DNA of 64,000 nt from NCBI GenBank assembly GCA_029168955.1, contig JAPDOI010000213.1:558001-622000 (forward strand), written 5' to 3'. This stretch comes from Aplectana chamaeleonis (lineage: Eukaryota > Nematoda > Chromadorea > Rhabditida > Cosmocercidae). Both the position numbers and the translations under genes were made by a program. A model generated the notes under the pieces. It was given only the letters and a program-made list of their open reading frames with translations. It was not told the origin of the DNA and searched no databases. Position 1 is the first letter of the stretch. Each line of letters starts with the position of its first letter. Below are positions 30,701 through 40,079 of the stretch, one piece after another.

Positions 30701-30907
30701 ATTAGAAAATCACATAATATGAGCCGGGGCGCGACAACTCGCCTTGCCCGCAACAAGACGATCAACCTCGCAGACGACTTTATGCAAGCAATATACCCTT
30801 TGGTGAAGAAATACGATGAAAAATTTTTTTCAGGCAATCCGGTTCCGTTTGCCGCTGCTGCTGTCATCCATACACACCAAATCCACAGACGTTTGAATGC
30901 GAACTGA
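18696..30907 (+). CDS. Cysteine-rich thrombospondin-type protein, 8 predicted exons (5' end missing)
   Basis: Exons predicted by eye: 18696-18763, 18815-18845, 18940-19042, 19099-19192, 26180-26283, 26489-26558, 29234-29364, 30706-30907. All seven introns start GT, end AG and keep phase, giving about 266 residues. Most acceptors are nematode-like (TTCGCAG, CATTCAG, TTTTCAG, CTTTCAG); exon 5 uses TTTTGAAG. The protein contains C-E-T-W-S-E-W-G-P-C, the start of a thrombospondin type 1 repeat. It then has paired cysteines (C-G-E-C, S-C-G-R-Q-C), an R-G-D across an exon junction, C-K-L-W-P-N-P, one N-V-T glycosylation sequon and a C-terminal helical, basic region ending Asn-Ala-Asn. Cysteine content suggests a secreted or cell-surface protein; partner and role are unknown. 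The start codon and signal peptide must lie upstream. Introns 4 (7 kb) and 6 (2.7 kb) are full of transposons. The stop may be premature (see findings). Confidence 0.68.
19656..20528. repeat. 870-bp foldback in intron 4
   Basis: The sequence around TCTCAGTGGCCTTCC (19,678) is mirrored at 20,500. The block AGGTCTCGAATAGGTCCATA (19,969) is mirrored as a CGGACCTATCCGAGACCTT-like block near 20,195. A related partial copy lies at 16,100-16,330. Non-coding. Confidence 0.6.
21180..21365. repeat. Degenerate tandem array, GAAATAGCCG-type unit
   Basis: Short degenerate units such as CCGAGAAATAG and GAGAAATAGCC repeat in both orientations. The same kind of array appears at 22,607-22,760, 24,892-24,960, 29,740-30,130 and 44,240-44,420 (GCGGTATTTTCGCGG variants). 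Non-coding low-complexity sequence. Confidence 0.5.
21912..22006. repeat. 24-bp tandem repeat, four units
   Basis: Units of GCATCGCGGTCAGCACACCT plus ACAC repeat at 24-base spacing from about 21,912. Three are near identical and the fourth is diverged (GCAGCGTGGTCGGTACACCC). Because 24 is a multiple of 3, frames on both strands stay open, but no gene context supports coding. Confidence 0.8.
22142..22597. repeat. 455-bp foldback
   Basis: Outer ends read ACACGCTCGTAAACGTGGTT and an AACAACGTTTACGCGCGTGT-type complement. The arms (about 190 bases each) mirror the blocks around GGCTCAGAACACAACGCCTAC and CCCCCGTATTTGCGTCCTCC. The centre is near 22,360. Non-coding. Confidence 0.7.
23779..23990. repeat. 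CACGTG-rich imperfect tandem array
   Basis: Units of roughly 75-80 bases contain GAACAGGCCACGTGC followed by GTGGGAAAT and GCAAAAGTTTTGCCTC/GCAAGCGTTTTGTCTC. Five CACGTG E-boxes occur in about 200 bases. Related text with CGGCCACGATTGGC and a GACTCGACTAC-like block surrounds it (23,237-23,430 and 23,995-24,050). It could bind bHLH factors, which is inference only. Confidence 0.6.
25548..25898 (+). CDS. Uncertain ORF within intron 4
   Basis: This open frame of 116 codons begins Met-Glu-Ser-Leu-Ser-Ser and is rich in Arg, Ser and Cys in its second half. It matches no family that I recognise and shows no splice or promoter context. It is probably a chance ORF, listed because it lies in otherwise unique sequence. 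Confidence 0.15.
   Translation: MESLSSLLVEHLRQSESPSQTKHKFVLSLKMVLQLRVLRYSRRCVPPDRCCFRSSRSKRQVFRVKQRGFRRKPGVRESVDKRCLGINYPSFGQRIRSLYGSGLGYNNYESLSVREC
26627..27166. repeat. 540-bp near-perfect palindrome in intron 6
   Basis: The arms of about 255 bases run from ATATCGATGTTTTTTCTTC to its complement and are almost identical, with a centre of about 20 bases near 26,895. A 12-base direct repeat TATCTTATTGTC occurs near 26,582 and 27,164. Each arm contains a hammerhead-like core and an open frame including L-K-K-G-L-M-P-E-T-L. That translation is a by-product of the conserved nucleotide core known from Penelope-like elements. Confidence 0.85.
27081..27106 (+). ncRNA. Hammerhead-ribozyme-like core (right arm)
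   Basis: CTGAAGA at 27081-27087, stem GGGC-TTAAT-GCCC at 27089-27101, then GAAAC at 27102-27106. This fits the conserved core CUGANGA / stem II / GAAA of hammerhead ribozymes as found in Penelope-like elements. The mirror copy is on the minus strand at 26687-26712. Stem III and the UH cleavage site could not be confirmed by eye. Confidence 0.45.
27170..29233. other. Rest of intron 6, no supported gene
   Basis: The stretch holds AT-rich sequence and a cysteine-containing open stretch at about 27,925-28,005 (after a GACAG acceptor) that could be an alternative exon. Exons at 26489-26558 and 29234-29364 already join in phase without it. A small inverted repeat with CTCGGTGCAC / GTGCACCGAG-like text lies near 27,290-27,320. 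Confidence 0.4.
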
Positions 30908-31339
30908 AGCCGTCTCTTAACACGACACCATGAAGGAGATCGACTACGCTATGCGTGCTTTCTCAGAAGTTTCCAGCAGTCTGTTGAAGGATCTGTGTTC
31001 TGAAAAAAAATATCAATACCCAATGTTTCAGTATTTATTGAGGGTGACGGTGAATAAATTGTTCAAAAAATTTTATTTGACGGTGTCGATTGAGTCTTAA
31101 AATTGTCAGACATTGTATTTGGATGAAAACTCCGTGGTTTACTACGACTCTCGTTCCAATTCCCATCGTCGGGCAACGACGTCCAACGCGTTAGTCCTAG
31201 TGCATGCTTCTCGCAAAGGTGATGAATCTTCCATACTGATAGAAAATCGATATTGCTAATATGTACATATTTGCTGTACCACATCGTGGAAAGTACGCAT
31301 CAGGCCTTCGGAGTACATCTAAGCATGATGTCGTGCTGC

Positions 31340-31955
31340 GAAGCAGATGAATGAATCAAAACACAGCAGCGTTGGTGAACTGTCCAGAATCCAAAGCTAT
31401 CAACGACTAGGTTCCCTGGCGAGATCCGCCCCAGTTCGTGCCAGTGGGCCGCGCGACGATGAGGTGCGTTTGAAGGGGTCTGCAGAGTTACAGAGACCGG
31501 CGAGTGGTCGCCTAGCGTCAGCCTCGACGCGGCGACAAAAATGCTTCGGAACATTATTGTCGCGGCGTCGGTTGCCGCTCACTGGCAGTTATGTAGGGCC
31601 GTCGCTGCACCAATACACTCTGCAGTGCCCCCTCGTCGCCCTTCACGCCGCGTCGGTAGCCATCGTAGCCGAATGTAATCGTTATTACATCACCCAGTGC
31701 TGTTCGTCGCTGCGAGCAACGCCGCGACTTGAACTCTGCGGGCCCCTTATCGTCGCCGCGCCGGTTGCCGCTCGCTGGCAGTGATGCCGGGTCGCCGCAG
31801 CGTCAAAAAATTTTGCGGTGCGACCTCGTCGCCGAATGTGATCGAAATTGCATCACCCAGCGCTGTTCGTCGCTGCGAGTAACGCCGCGACTTCAACTCT
31901 GCGGACCATTCAAGGCCGGGGATCATAGTTCCCGCGACCAGCGACACTGCATATC
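31340..31955. repeat. GC-rich repeat family G, copy 1
   Basis: Contains GTCGCCGCGCCGGTTGCCGC, CGCTGTTCGTCGCTGCGA and a GCCGAATGTGATCGAAATTG-like block in alternating orientation. The same modules appear at 50,540-51,170 and 62,270-62,540. The open frames across it reflect composition. It is likely a foldback or composite transposon family. Confidence 0.55.
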
Positions 31956-32639
31956 AGGCGTATCGATTTTCGTTCAATATTGATGGTAAACATCGCGTCG
32001 ATCGTCGCTGGAAGTATGATTCCGACTTAACAAGGGACATCCGGGCAGTGATTCTTGTCGTACCCGAAGACATCTTCATTTGTACATATATAGAACCATT
32101 TTGAACGTACAAATAATCTGAACATGTGCCGTTCAGAGCTGCATAAATAAATACGAGGTCAAAACTAGATGATATTTCGGTTTTCATTGAAATCTCCAAC
32201 GAAACTTAGCTTGACGCTGGCCCATTTTATTTTTTATAGAGTTTTCGGTATAAGAAACAGAAAACAAACTCATTCACCTAACAATTTTGAAGAGCAGAAT
32301 CATTTGACGTCGTCAGGTTTGACGATTTGTCTGCAGGCTGCCGAAACATAGCGAAAGGCATAATTATCCTCTGGTTCCGTGACAGGTTTACTCTGTTCCC
32401 TCACGCGCATGTGCGGAGCGAGGCTAGAGACAGCGAGAAAGTGTGGGGAGAATGAGACGCAGCGTACGAGCGCAGACGCACGCGATGAACGGAAATAAAT
32501 CACACTCGGAAACAGAGGATAAATGACTCAAATAGCACTTTGAACAGTTTTTCTCCGCTATTTGAGCGTTCTGTGGGAACTTCCCCCTACTGACGTCTAC
32601 TTAGTGAACTTTAAGGCATCGTACGCGCAGAAAACCGTA

Positions 32640-33110
32640 TATTATTTTTCCATATTTTTGTGTAGCTTGGCCACTCTAGTGAACGAAAATGTCGAAGGGG
32701 TCCATGAAAAACCTTCATTCGTAAAGAAAAGTCAATTGGAACACATTGCAAATATGAATTTGAATTTTGCGCTAGAATGGTTTTTGACGTTTTTCTGCAT
32801 TTGGAGGCCTCGTCAATGTTATTTTCGGAGTTTTCTGCATGTGTAGTTCGTGCCGTAACTATTTTTCATGTTGTCTTACGGGCGCACCAACATTCTAGCA
32901 AAAAGTGCTAGATAACTGAAAAGATTTGGTGGCGGATCTTCATCTTTGACTCCTTCCAACCTCATTGTCCAGAGTTTTTGACGCGCCAAAGCTTACCGGT
33001 GTGGTGTACCGGGCTCAATCATGGAATTCAGCCTAAAAATGGAAATTGATTTCCAGCGCGAACGACGCCTTTAAATACTCAAAAATATCGAAAATGAAAG
33101 AATGGTTTTT
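32640..33110. repeat. Dispersed repeat family H, copy 1
   Basis: The block from GTGAACGAAAATGTCGAAGG through GTTTTTGACGCGCCAAAGCT to TTCCAGCGCGAACG reappears with about 80 percent similarity at 58,810-59,260. The conserved order of several sub-blocks shows a common element. Non-coding as far as visible. Confidence 0.6.
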
Positions 33111-33243
33111 TCTATCTTGAACACTGCCTTCAAGTGGAAAACCAAAATATCATCTAACGTCTGTCCGAATGAGACTGTCCGCAGAAATGGGCCGACGTGA
33201 ATGTCGAACGGCAGCCGCAGAAATATTTTTCGGGCGAGCCTTC

Positions 33244-33397
33244 AGGATAGGGGCTCTCTACACATCGAGAGCGCAGCTGCCTCCCTTTTGCGGTTCTAAA
33301 TCCATTCGGGACCACTTCGCTTGCGTTGAGTAGCGTGATGCTTCGAACTGCAAAAACGGAACAACTCCTCCCTCTATGTGTAGAGAGCCCCTATCCC
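33244..33397. mobile_element. 154-bp MITE with 9-bp duplication, copy 1
   Basis: The terminal inverted repeat is GGATAGGGGCTCTCTACACA. CGAGCCTTC at 33235-33243 and 33398-33406 is an exact 9-bp target duplication. A second copy of exactly the same length lies at 53795-53948. Non-autonomous; 9-bp duplications suggest Mutator- or Merlin-type transposition. Confidence 0.75.
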
Positions 33398-33409
33398 CGA
33401 GCCTTCCAA

Positions 33410-36400
33410 CGGCTGCAAACAGCTGACTGCGATACTACTCGTCTAATAACCCCGCTAATCGAGTTGCAGGTGCAAAAATTCATCACTACGGCCACTCGAT
33501 ACGAATAGTCTCAGACAGACCTAACTTGTGACCGTGAGTGTATGTCTACTATGAAAGAATTTACAGACGTGTTCCCCTTATAAAGATTTTCTTGCGACTT
33601 CACACAACGTTCGTGAATTTTGGACAGGTTTGGTTCGAAAGTTGCTTGCGAGGGTTACTTGATGTGCAGAACACGGAAATGGGGCCAGTTTCTCAATTTT
33701 TGGAGAGATTCCTCTGAGAGTTGATCAGAGTCTAGGTGCTGATTATGGATTTAAGCTCCATTTATCAAATTCCGAAAGAACTTGGCAGATCTGGTTCGAA
33801 GCTTCCGACCGGTGAAGAGTTATAGAGTCCAAACGCCACTCAAGATTTCCGAAATCCTAGAACATACTTGGCTCTACACTTTTCTGTGGGGGTAACAGGT
33901 GTGTTGTAACACGAGTCTAAGATCTTTTCGTCTTTTGAATTCCGATGGGTTGTGATAGGTTGCGCTGGCGACACGATATGTAGCTCGGTGAAAGTCTCAT
34001 ATTTGACTCATAGCCTCACCTGGAAGGTTATATGGGGGCGCTGAGCGCGAATTCAAGGTTCACTTGTGAATTTTCGAAATATTATGGCAGACTTCGTCAG
34101 CTAAATGAGGTTGTACAGTCCACGGCAACGGAGAAAGGCGGTGGTGCGGTTGCGTATTTTCACTGAGTATACTGTAGCCATGGATGGTTCGATTCAAAAA
34201 TCACCATAAGCAAAAAACTGATAATTTCTCTCTGGTTCATAGTTTTTCTGTTTCTATTATTTTTTAAATTTATTTTCTGCGTTTTTTTTTCATTGCAAAT
34301 AGTTTAGTTGTATTGCTACTGTGGGAAAATATCGTCTGTCTTAGAGCCAAATTTACTGGTTCCTTCGCGCGCTTGTGCGAAGCTAGGGGATAGTCAGCCA
34401 TAAAGTAAGGAGGAGAAGGAGACGCAGCATGCGCGCGCAAACGCACGCGACAAACGGAATTAAATTTCACTCCGAAATAGAGGGAGTGTGTGTGGGGGGA
34501 GGGAGTGGGGCGGGATAAACTTACAGTTTTTAGAGTACCACCGCGGCGCGACTTCATGATTCATATGCGAATCGACGAGCGGCGCGTTATCGATCGATGT
34601 CCACAGAAAACAACTCATCGCACTGTTCTGCGATGGAACTCTAAAATAGGCCTTCATCTCTCGACACGACGTAATCGATTTTATAGAACTGCGCTTCACC
34701 AAGCCGTCCGAGATTCCTAGGGAGAGTCTGGGAGCGGCGGACGCGTGCTGCACCGTTTGCGTCGACCATTTCTCAGTCAGTAAATTATGTATCGATTCTG
34801 TGGCACCTTGGCGCAGCGTGACGCAATCAAGAAACTAAAGCTGAGTTGAATTGCGTCGCATCGCTCTGTGGTGTAAGTATAAATGGCTCTAAAGAATTTA
34901 GAGGTTTCAACCTTTCAAAGGCTTCGTCCTCCTCAAACTTCCATCCTTGAACAAAAATAATGTGCACACTTTTAGTTTTACCTCACACATGAGCTGCTTT
35001 AGATCAGGCCCTTTCTTCATTTCTCTCTTTCGTTCCTCAACTGCTCGTGCTTGCACTTTCCATATTGGAAAAACTACCATAATTCCCCATCATTCTCTTT
35101 CTAATCTTGAAAGAGTGTGAAAAGGCGCTGGAGATGTAAAGTATTCCACTTGAACGTTTTCGCTTTTGCTTGTTGGATACAAACCATATGGTGCGGATGG
35201 TTTTTCATTCTTCCCATTGTCCCCTCATCAATTTATTTTGTTCCCCAGAGCATGCTTTTCGAAACCATTAGGGTCAAGCGAATAGAATGGAGCCGTCGAG
35301 GCTTATACAAAAGGCATAAGTTTTTATTGACGTTTATTGACAGATTTGAAAAATACAATATTATAAGCTGTGTAAGCTGGAGTTTTTCCCTATTTCCCAT
35401 GATTGAGTATTTGCCTGATAAGGATCATAAATATCCTGAAAGCATTTAAAGACGGCATACAAGCTCAGAAAAGTAGTTGAGATAAAGCAATATATTAGCT
35501 CCAATTGGAACGCTTATGCCATCGGAAGCGACAAAAACGAGCCTAAACTACCAAATTTGAGTAACATGGAGTCAAAAAATTTGTATACTACGCCCATGAA
35601 CTTCACAGACTTCACCCCCACAAACTCCAGATAAACAACGTAAGCTTTCCACGCTGTGAAAGTCTATTAGCTTCGCTATCACAACCACTTTACCGCTAGC
35701 TCCGCTATTTCAACCGAGCGCTAATGCTGCGATGTAACTCGTCTACTTTCATTCCATAACAAAAACATAAATTAGTTCTCTAATTGCATCCAGTTTTGGT
35801 CGTTTTTATTCTGTTTGTTTATCATACTACCAGCTCCAAACTCTCGATTCAAGTCTTGAAATCGATATCATTTTTGAGCGCTTATACTGCCTTTAAGCGG
35901 TTACTAACATCGATAAGGTGGTACTGAACCCCGTTTGAGAAAAAATGTTTCAGACTTCGATTTGAATTTTCCCAGGGGAAGGAGGTTACTTGGGGTGGTC
36001 ATCATGAAGTTGAGGTTTATTTGTTTTCCAAAGTTCGATAATATTTCGGTTAAAGGCAGCAGACACTCTCAAAAATGATATCAACTTTATGGAATGAATC
36101 GAAGGTCTGAATCAGCTAGTATTGAGATATGACGAAAAAATCGAGAAAGCATTCGATTGAAAAGAAGGTTTATTTCGTATTGTACCGAAAGAGGACGAGT
36201 TACACCGCATTGGCTGAGGCCTAGTGCATAGTTCGCGCGACGGGCGACGCGACATAGTGTTTCTCATATAAATCGACAAAAAGTAGATATCGCTGATATG
36301 CACTGCCGCTGTCGCCCGTCGCGGGAAGTATGCACTAAGCCTAAATTATCGAAGCTAGCGACAAATTGGTTGGGATAACGACGCTAATGCATTCGTATGG

Positions 36401-36740
36401 CCTTTACTGGACTTAGTAGTAAAAAATGAGCCAAAATAACCGTAATCAAGGATTGAATACTTGAAGTCAGAATCGGTGGGCGGAGAAAGGACGATTTGGT
36501 AACTCAGTACTGCTGAAATACTGTAATTTCAAAAGCAGTGTCCACGATAGAATCAGTCTCCGAGTTTTCACCGTAAATCGATATATCCGAGTCCAACTTC
36601 ACCAGCAATATTGAAAAATCGGCTTGGAACAAGCGCAGAAGAGCCCTATACGGCCCTATCGGCCCCCTAAACTTGAGTGTTCCGCTCACGCAACGCCCAC
36701 TCCTTTCAACCGCCTCTAATCCGTAAATAACTGGAAAATC
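33410..36740. other. No gene recognised
   Basis: Mostly AT-rich intergenic or intronic sequence. Small foldbacks occur at about 31,185-31,315 and 36,215-36,345, both with GCATAGTTCGCGCGACGGGC-type or CTAGTGCATGCTTCTCGC-type arms. A 110-codon frame at 35117-35449 shows no family resemblance and is probably chance. Confidence 0.4.
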
Positions 36741-36746
36741 CATTTT

Positions 36747-36756
36747 AAGGAATCAG
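36747..36756. repeat. RTE target-site duplication, left copy
   Basis: AAGGAATCAG, repeated exactly at 40039-40048 on the other side of the element. Confidence 0.8.
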
Positions 36757-36761
36757 AGGGT

Positions 36762-37010
36762 GTGTGTATACAAGTCTGTTGGTACCTGCTCGTTGGTGCC
36801 CCTGCTTCTACTGAACCCAGCAGACGTTTGAGTGTACACAGGGAACGTTCGAGCGATATAGCGTGCACAACTATATCGCGAAAGTATCCCGCACATTGCA
36901 TAAAGGTGTCGCCGTCCGGCACACTAAGGCCTCTGGTCCATAACACCTTAGGATCCGTACCTAGGGAGTCATGGAGTCTTTGGCCACAAGCCACAATTTC
37001 GCCACCCTGA
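36762..37010 (+). CDS. Small upstream ORF of the RTE element
   Basis: An 82-codon frame overlaps the start of the main RTE ORF by 40 bases. RTE elements of nematodes often have such a short ORF1 before the endonuclease. It has no recognisable domain, and the overlap could allow reinitiation. It may be chance. Confidence 0.35.
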   Translation: MCIQVCWYLLVGAPASTEPSRRLSVHRERSSDIACTTISRKYPAHCIKVSPSGTLRPLVHNTLGSVPRESWSLWPQATISPP

Positions 37011-39073
37011 ACTGTCGATCGCTGTCGAGTGATATCCAAAAAACTGCGCTATCCAGACTTCTGAGCTATTTCCATGCACCGTTTGCTGCTTTGCAGGAAA
37101 CCCGCCTCAAGGATAGACCCGTCATCAGCGTCGGAGAGTACACCATCTACTGCGGTAACGCTGACGATAGGAGAGTGGGAGGCTGTGCAATAGCTGTAAG
37201 GAAGGATTTCAATGGTATGGTCAAGGAGTTCGGCTCAACGTCGTGTCGGAATGCATTCGTACGACTGCCATTTCACAGAGGATTCAATCTGTGGATAGTG
37301 AGTGCTCATGCGCCCACTGAAACCGCCGAAGACAATTCGAAGGATGCGTTTTATGAGGAACTCAATACGTTGCTGGCCAGGATACCTCGTCAACATGCTG
37401 TTGTCGTGGGGATTGACGCAAATGCGAAGATGGGACTTGATCAGGAATCCGAAGTACTCGGTAAATGGTTCTACCCAGTGGAGCAAACATCGGACAATGG
37501 CTACCGCCTTGTCGACTTTTGTGAACGCAGTGGTCTGATTATTGCATCGACATTCAAGAGGAATCATCGCCGCCATCAGCTTACGTGGCAGGGACCAACC
37601 CGACTATCTCCAGACGAGCAGCGGAAGCGGAAGATGACAACTTTGAAACTACAGCTTGACTATGTCCTGACGAGGAATATTCCAGTATCGGACATTCGAA
37701 GATCTAGAGCTGTGTGGGATGTCGCATTCGATTCGGATCACCGTCCTGTTCTGTTGAACTTCACTGCGAGGATTCATAAGAGGAAGCGAGGGGCTCAGCC
37801 TCTCCAGAGGATTGACATGACAAGTCTCAGAGATGAAGAGTGCAGAAGGAATTTCCGACAACGCGTTTCTATTCACATCGGAGTACGGACTAAGAAGAAA
37901 TTTTGCGACGCGGATCCTTTTGTCAAGTGCATCCAGGACGCTTCGAAAGAGGCACTCCCGGTTGTACAGCCTAAGAAGAAGTTCGTCTACGTCTCAGAAG
38001 AAACAACATCTACCTACAACAGAGTATGTGCTCTCCGAACTGCAGGAAACTTCGTGGAGGAGAAGTGTCTGAGGAGGAAGTTGCGTCGGCAGCTTCAAAG
38101 TGACCGCGAACGAGAGTGGACGTGTAGAGCTAAGGAGTTCGAGAAGGCTTGGGAGGAGAAGAATCCGAAGAAAGCCTACACGTTGCTGCGACAGTATAGC
38201 GGGAAGATGAAGAGATGTTCTCCTGTCTTGAACACTACCAATGGAGTTGCAGTTGGTGATGCGACGCTGCCAATATGGAAGGATTACTTCAGTTCACTAC
38301 TGAATCGTCCAGCGCCATCAGTACCTGAGCTCCCGCATGTTCAGAGAGCACATTACGATGTCAGTGAGGAACCGCCGACTGAGTCTGAAGTTTTGGATTG
38401 TGTCCGGAAAATGAAGAATGGAAAGGCAGGTGGAGATGACAACATCACTGCTGAAATGCTGAAAGCTCTTCCTCCGTCTGGGATTCGTGAAATGACCAAC
38501 ACCATCCGTGCCATATGGATGAGCGAAAGGATACCCGATTCGTGGAGACATGCGATCATCGTACCTCTTCACAAGAAGCTATCCGTCACGGATCCTAAGA
38601 ACTACAGAGGAATCTCTCTACTTCGTGTCATGTACAAGGTTTTAGAACGTATCATTCTCGAGCGACTTATCAAACATCGTGAAGGAACGACCAGAGATGA
38701 GCAAGCCGGTTTTCGACCTGGAAGATCGACCATCGACCAAGTGTTCGTCGTGAGAAGAGTAATTGAATCGTGGCAGCGGTTTTCGAAGCCATTACAGCTT
38801 GCTTTTTTGGACTTTGAAGCCGCGTTCGACTCTCCTCATCGTGATCGATTGCTCAATGCTCTGCGAGCAGATGGAGTCCCGGAAAAGTATGTTCGGTTAA
38901 TCGAGGACATGAACAAAGGAACAACAGCAGCAGTTCGTACACCTGTCGGATTTACGTCAGCTTTCGAGGTGAAAACAGGAGTAAGGCAAGGAGCCGTTGC
39001 AGGATCTTTTTTTTCAACTTCGCCGTTGATGACATCATGCGTAGAGTTGCAGAACAGTTTCCTGCGGATGTGA
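36971..39073 (+). CDS. RTE endonuclease-reverse transcriptase, N-terminal part (frameshifted)
   Basis: The open frame of 700 codons starts at 36971. Residues 1-265 form an APE-type endonuclease: T-L-N-C-R early, Q-E-T-R at about 41-44 (catalytic Glu), G-I-D-A-N-A near 148 and S-D-H-R-P-V-L near 255. A basic linker follows. The RT begins with K-N-G-K-A-G-G-D-D and has N-Y-R-G-I-S-L-L, A-G-F-R-P-G-R-S, A-F-L-D-F-E-A-A-F-D and V-R-Q-G. After the T8 run at 39007-39014 the frame shifts, so the last 20-odd residues of this ORF are out of frame. The RT continues in the 39037-39993 ORF. The protein nicks target DNA and primes reverse transcription there. Confidence 0.9.
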   Translation: MESLATSHNFATLNCRSLSSDIQKTALSRLLSYFHAPFAALQETRLKDRPVISVGEYTIYCGNADDRRVGGCAIAVRKDFNGMVKEFGSTSCRNAFVRLPFHRGFNLWIVSAHAPTETAEDNSKDAFYEELNTLLARIPRQHAVVVGIDANAKMGLDQESEVLGKWFYPVEQTSDNGYRLVDFCERSGLIIASTFKRNHRRHQLTWQGPTRLSPDEQRKRKMTTLKLQLDYVLTRNIPVSDIRRSRAVWDVAFDSDHRPVLLNFTARIHKRKRGAQPLQRIDMTSLRDEECRRNFRQRVSIHIGVRTKKKFCDADPFVKCIQDASKEALPVVQPKKKFVYVSEETTSTYNRVCALRTAGNFVEEKCLRRKLRRQLQSDREREWTCRAKEFEKAWEEKNPKKAYTLLRQYSGKMKRCSPVLNTTNGVAVGDATLPIWKDYFSSLLNRPAPSVPELPHVQRAHYDVSEEPPTESEVLDCVRKMKNGKAGGDDNITAEMLKALPPSGIREMTNTIRAIWMSERIPDSWRHAIIVPLHKKLSVTDPKNYRGISLLRVMYKVLERIILERLIKHREGTTRDEQAGFRPGRSTIDQVFVVRRVIESWQRFSKPLQLAFLDFEAAFDSPHRDRLLNALRADGVPEKYVRLIEDMNKGTTAAVRTPVGFTSAFEVKTGVRQGAVAGSFFSTSPLMTSCVELQNSFLRM

Positions 39074-39993
39074 TCCTAACACCATCAGGACGCTCCCTTG
39101 TCGACCTGGAGTACGCCGACGACATTGTGTTATTCGCTGAAAACAACGCAAAACTGCAAAGGATTGTGAACCTCGTTTCGAAGTATGCCGCAGCCTATGG
39201 ACTTCGTCTTCGTCCCGACAAATGCAAGCAGATGTGGGTCTCTCAGAGGCCTTCAACTGGAGTTTGTGTGGACGGACAACGTATCGAACTGGTGGACGAT
39301 TTCTGTTCTTTGGGCTGTTTGCTGAAGAACGATGGTAGTTATGCAGCGGATATTCGACAACGATGTGCGAAAGCTACGTCTGCATTCAATTCTCTAACCA
39401 AGTGTTTGTGGTCTACCACCATCGCGAAGGAAGTCAAGTTGCGCGTCTACCTATCCGCTATTCGCCCTATCATGATGTACGGATCGGAGACGTGGGCAGC
39501 ACCGAAAACGCAGATGGAAAGGTTGGATTGCACGGAGAGGAAGCTTTTTAGGCGTTTGCTTGGATATTTCTGGCCGCGTGTATGCCATAACGAAGACCTT
39601 TACAAGGAAATCGACGCAGTACATCAACGCTTGACACGAGGGAGGTGCCAGCATCTCCTAACGCCATCTCAAGCAGCAATGGAAAGTCGACTTCGACTGC
39701 TCGGGCATATACTAAGAAGAACGCCGGATCGTCTCGTACAACACGCTTTAAGAATGCTTCCAAATCCTGTCTGGAAACGGCCACCTGGGCGTAGGCGAAA
39801 GTTCTGGACGGATGTGGTTAAAGAGGATTTAAAGTCACTCGGCATCGAAAGACAGTTCAGGCGCGATGTTTCGTTTCGCAGGAAATGGAATAGTGACAGC
39901 TGGATGGAATGTGTTCAAATTGTGGCTGAAGACCGTGAAAAATGGACACGGCTGACTACTAGGACGGCACACCTCGGTGAAGATGCGGAATGA
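39037..39993 (+). CDS. RTE reverse transcriptase, C-terminal part
   Basis: It continues the RT in a different frame after the T-run frameshift. It contains the catalytic Y-A-D-D box at 39112-39123, R-P-D-K-C-K and G-C-L-L, then the conserved RTE C-terminal region with M-Y-G-S-E-T-W, L-R-L-L-G-H-I-L-R-R and a Trp/Arg-rich tail. The stop is followed by only 45 bases of 3' UTR before the target duplication. Because both halves are otherwise intact, the break is recent or an assembly error in the homopolymer. Confidence 0.88.
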   Translation: MRRVAEQFPADVILTPSGRSLVDLEYADDIVLFAENNAKLQRIVNLVSKYAAAYGLRLRPDKCKQMWVSQRPSTGVCVDGQRIELVDDFCSLGCLLKNDGSYAADIRQRCAKATSAFNSLTKCLWSTTIAKEVKLRVYLSAIRPIMMYGSETWAAPKTQMERLDCTERKLFRRLLGYFWPRVCHNEDLYKEIDAVHQRLTRGRCQHLLTPSQAAMESRLRLLGHILRRTPDRLVQHALRMLPNPVWKRPPGRRRKFWTDVVKEDLKSLGIERQFRRDVSFRRKWNSDSWMECVQIVAEDREKWTRLTTRTAHLGEDAE

Positions 39994-40079
39994 CCGCGTC
40001 AGGCGAAAGCTAACCGATTAAGTCAAAGTAAGTAAGTCAAGGAATCAGCATACGTTCAGGGGGCTATAGTCCACTCCAC

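Larger units (their letters stand above)
36757..40038 (+). mobile_element. Full-length RTE-type non-LTR retrotransposon
   Basis: This 3.28-kb element is bounded by an exact 10-bp target duplication AAGGAATCAG (36747-36756, 40039-40048). It has the RTE layout: a short upstream ORF overlapping a single endonuclease-RT ORF, no C-terminal RNase H, and a short 3' end with AAGT/AAGTAAG tandem units instead of a long poly(A). Its length is close to the canonical C. elegans RTE-1 (about 3.3 kb). One frameshift in a T run (39007-39014) breaks the ORF just before the RT active site. The perfect duplication suggests recent insertion. Confidence 0.9.

Noticed and set aside
31347..31784. 145-codon GC-rich ORF
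   Set aside because: It falls in repeat family G, which is rearranged in other copies and not conserved as a frame.
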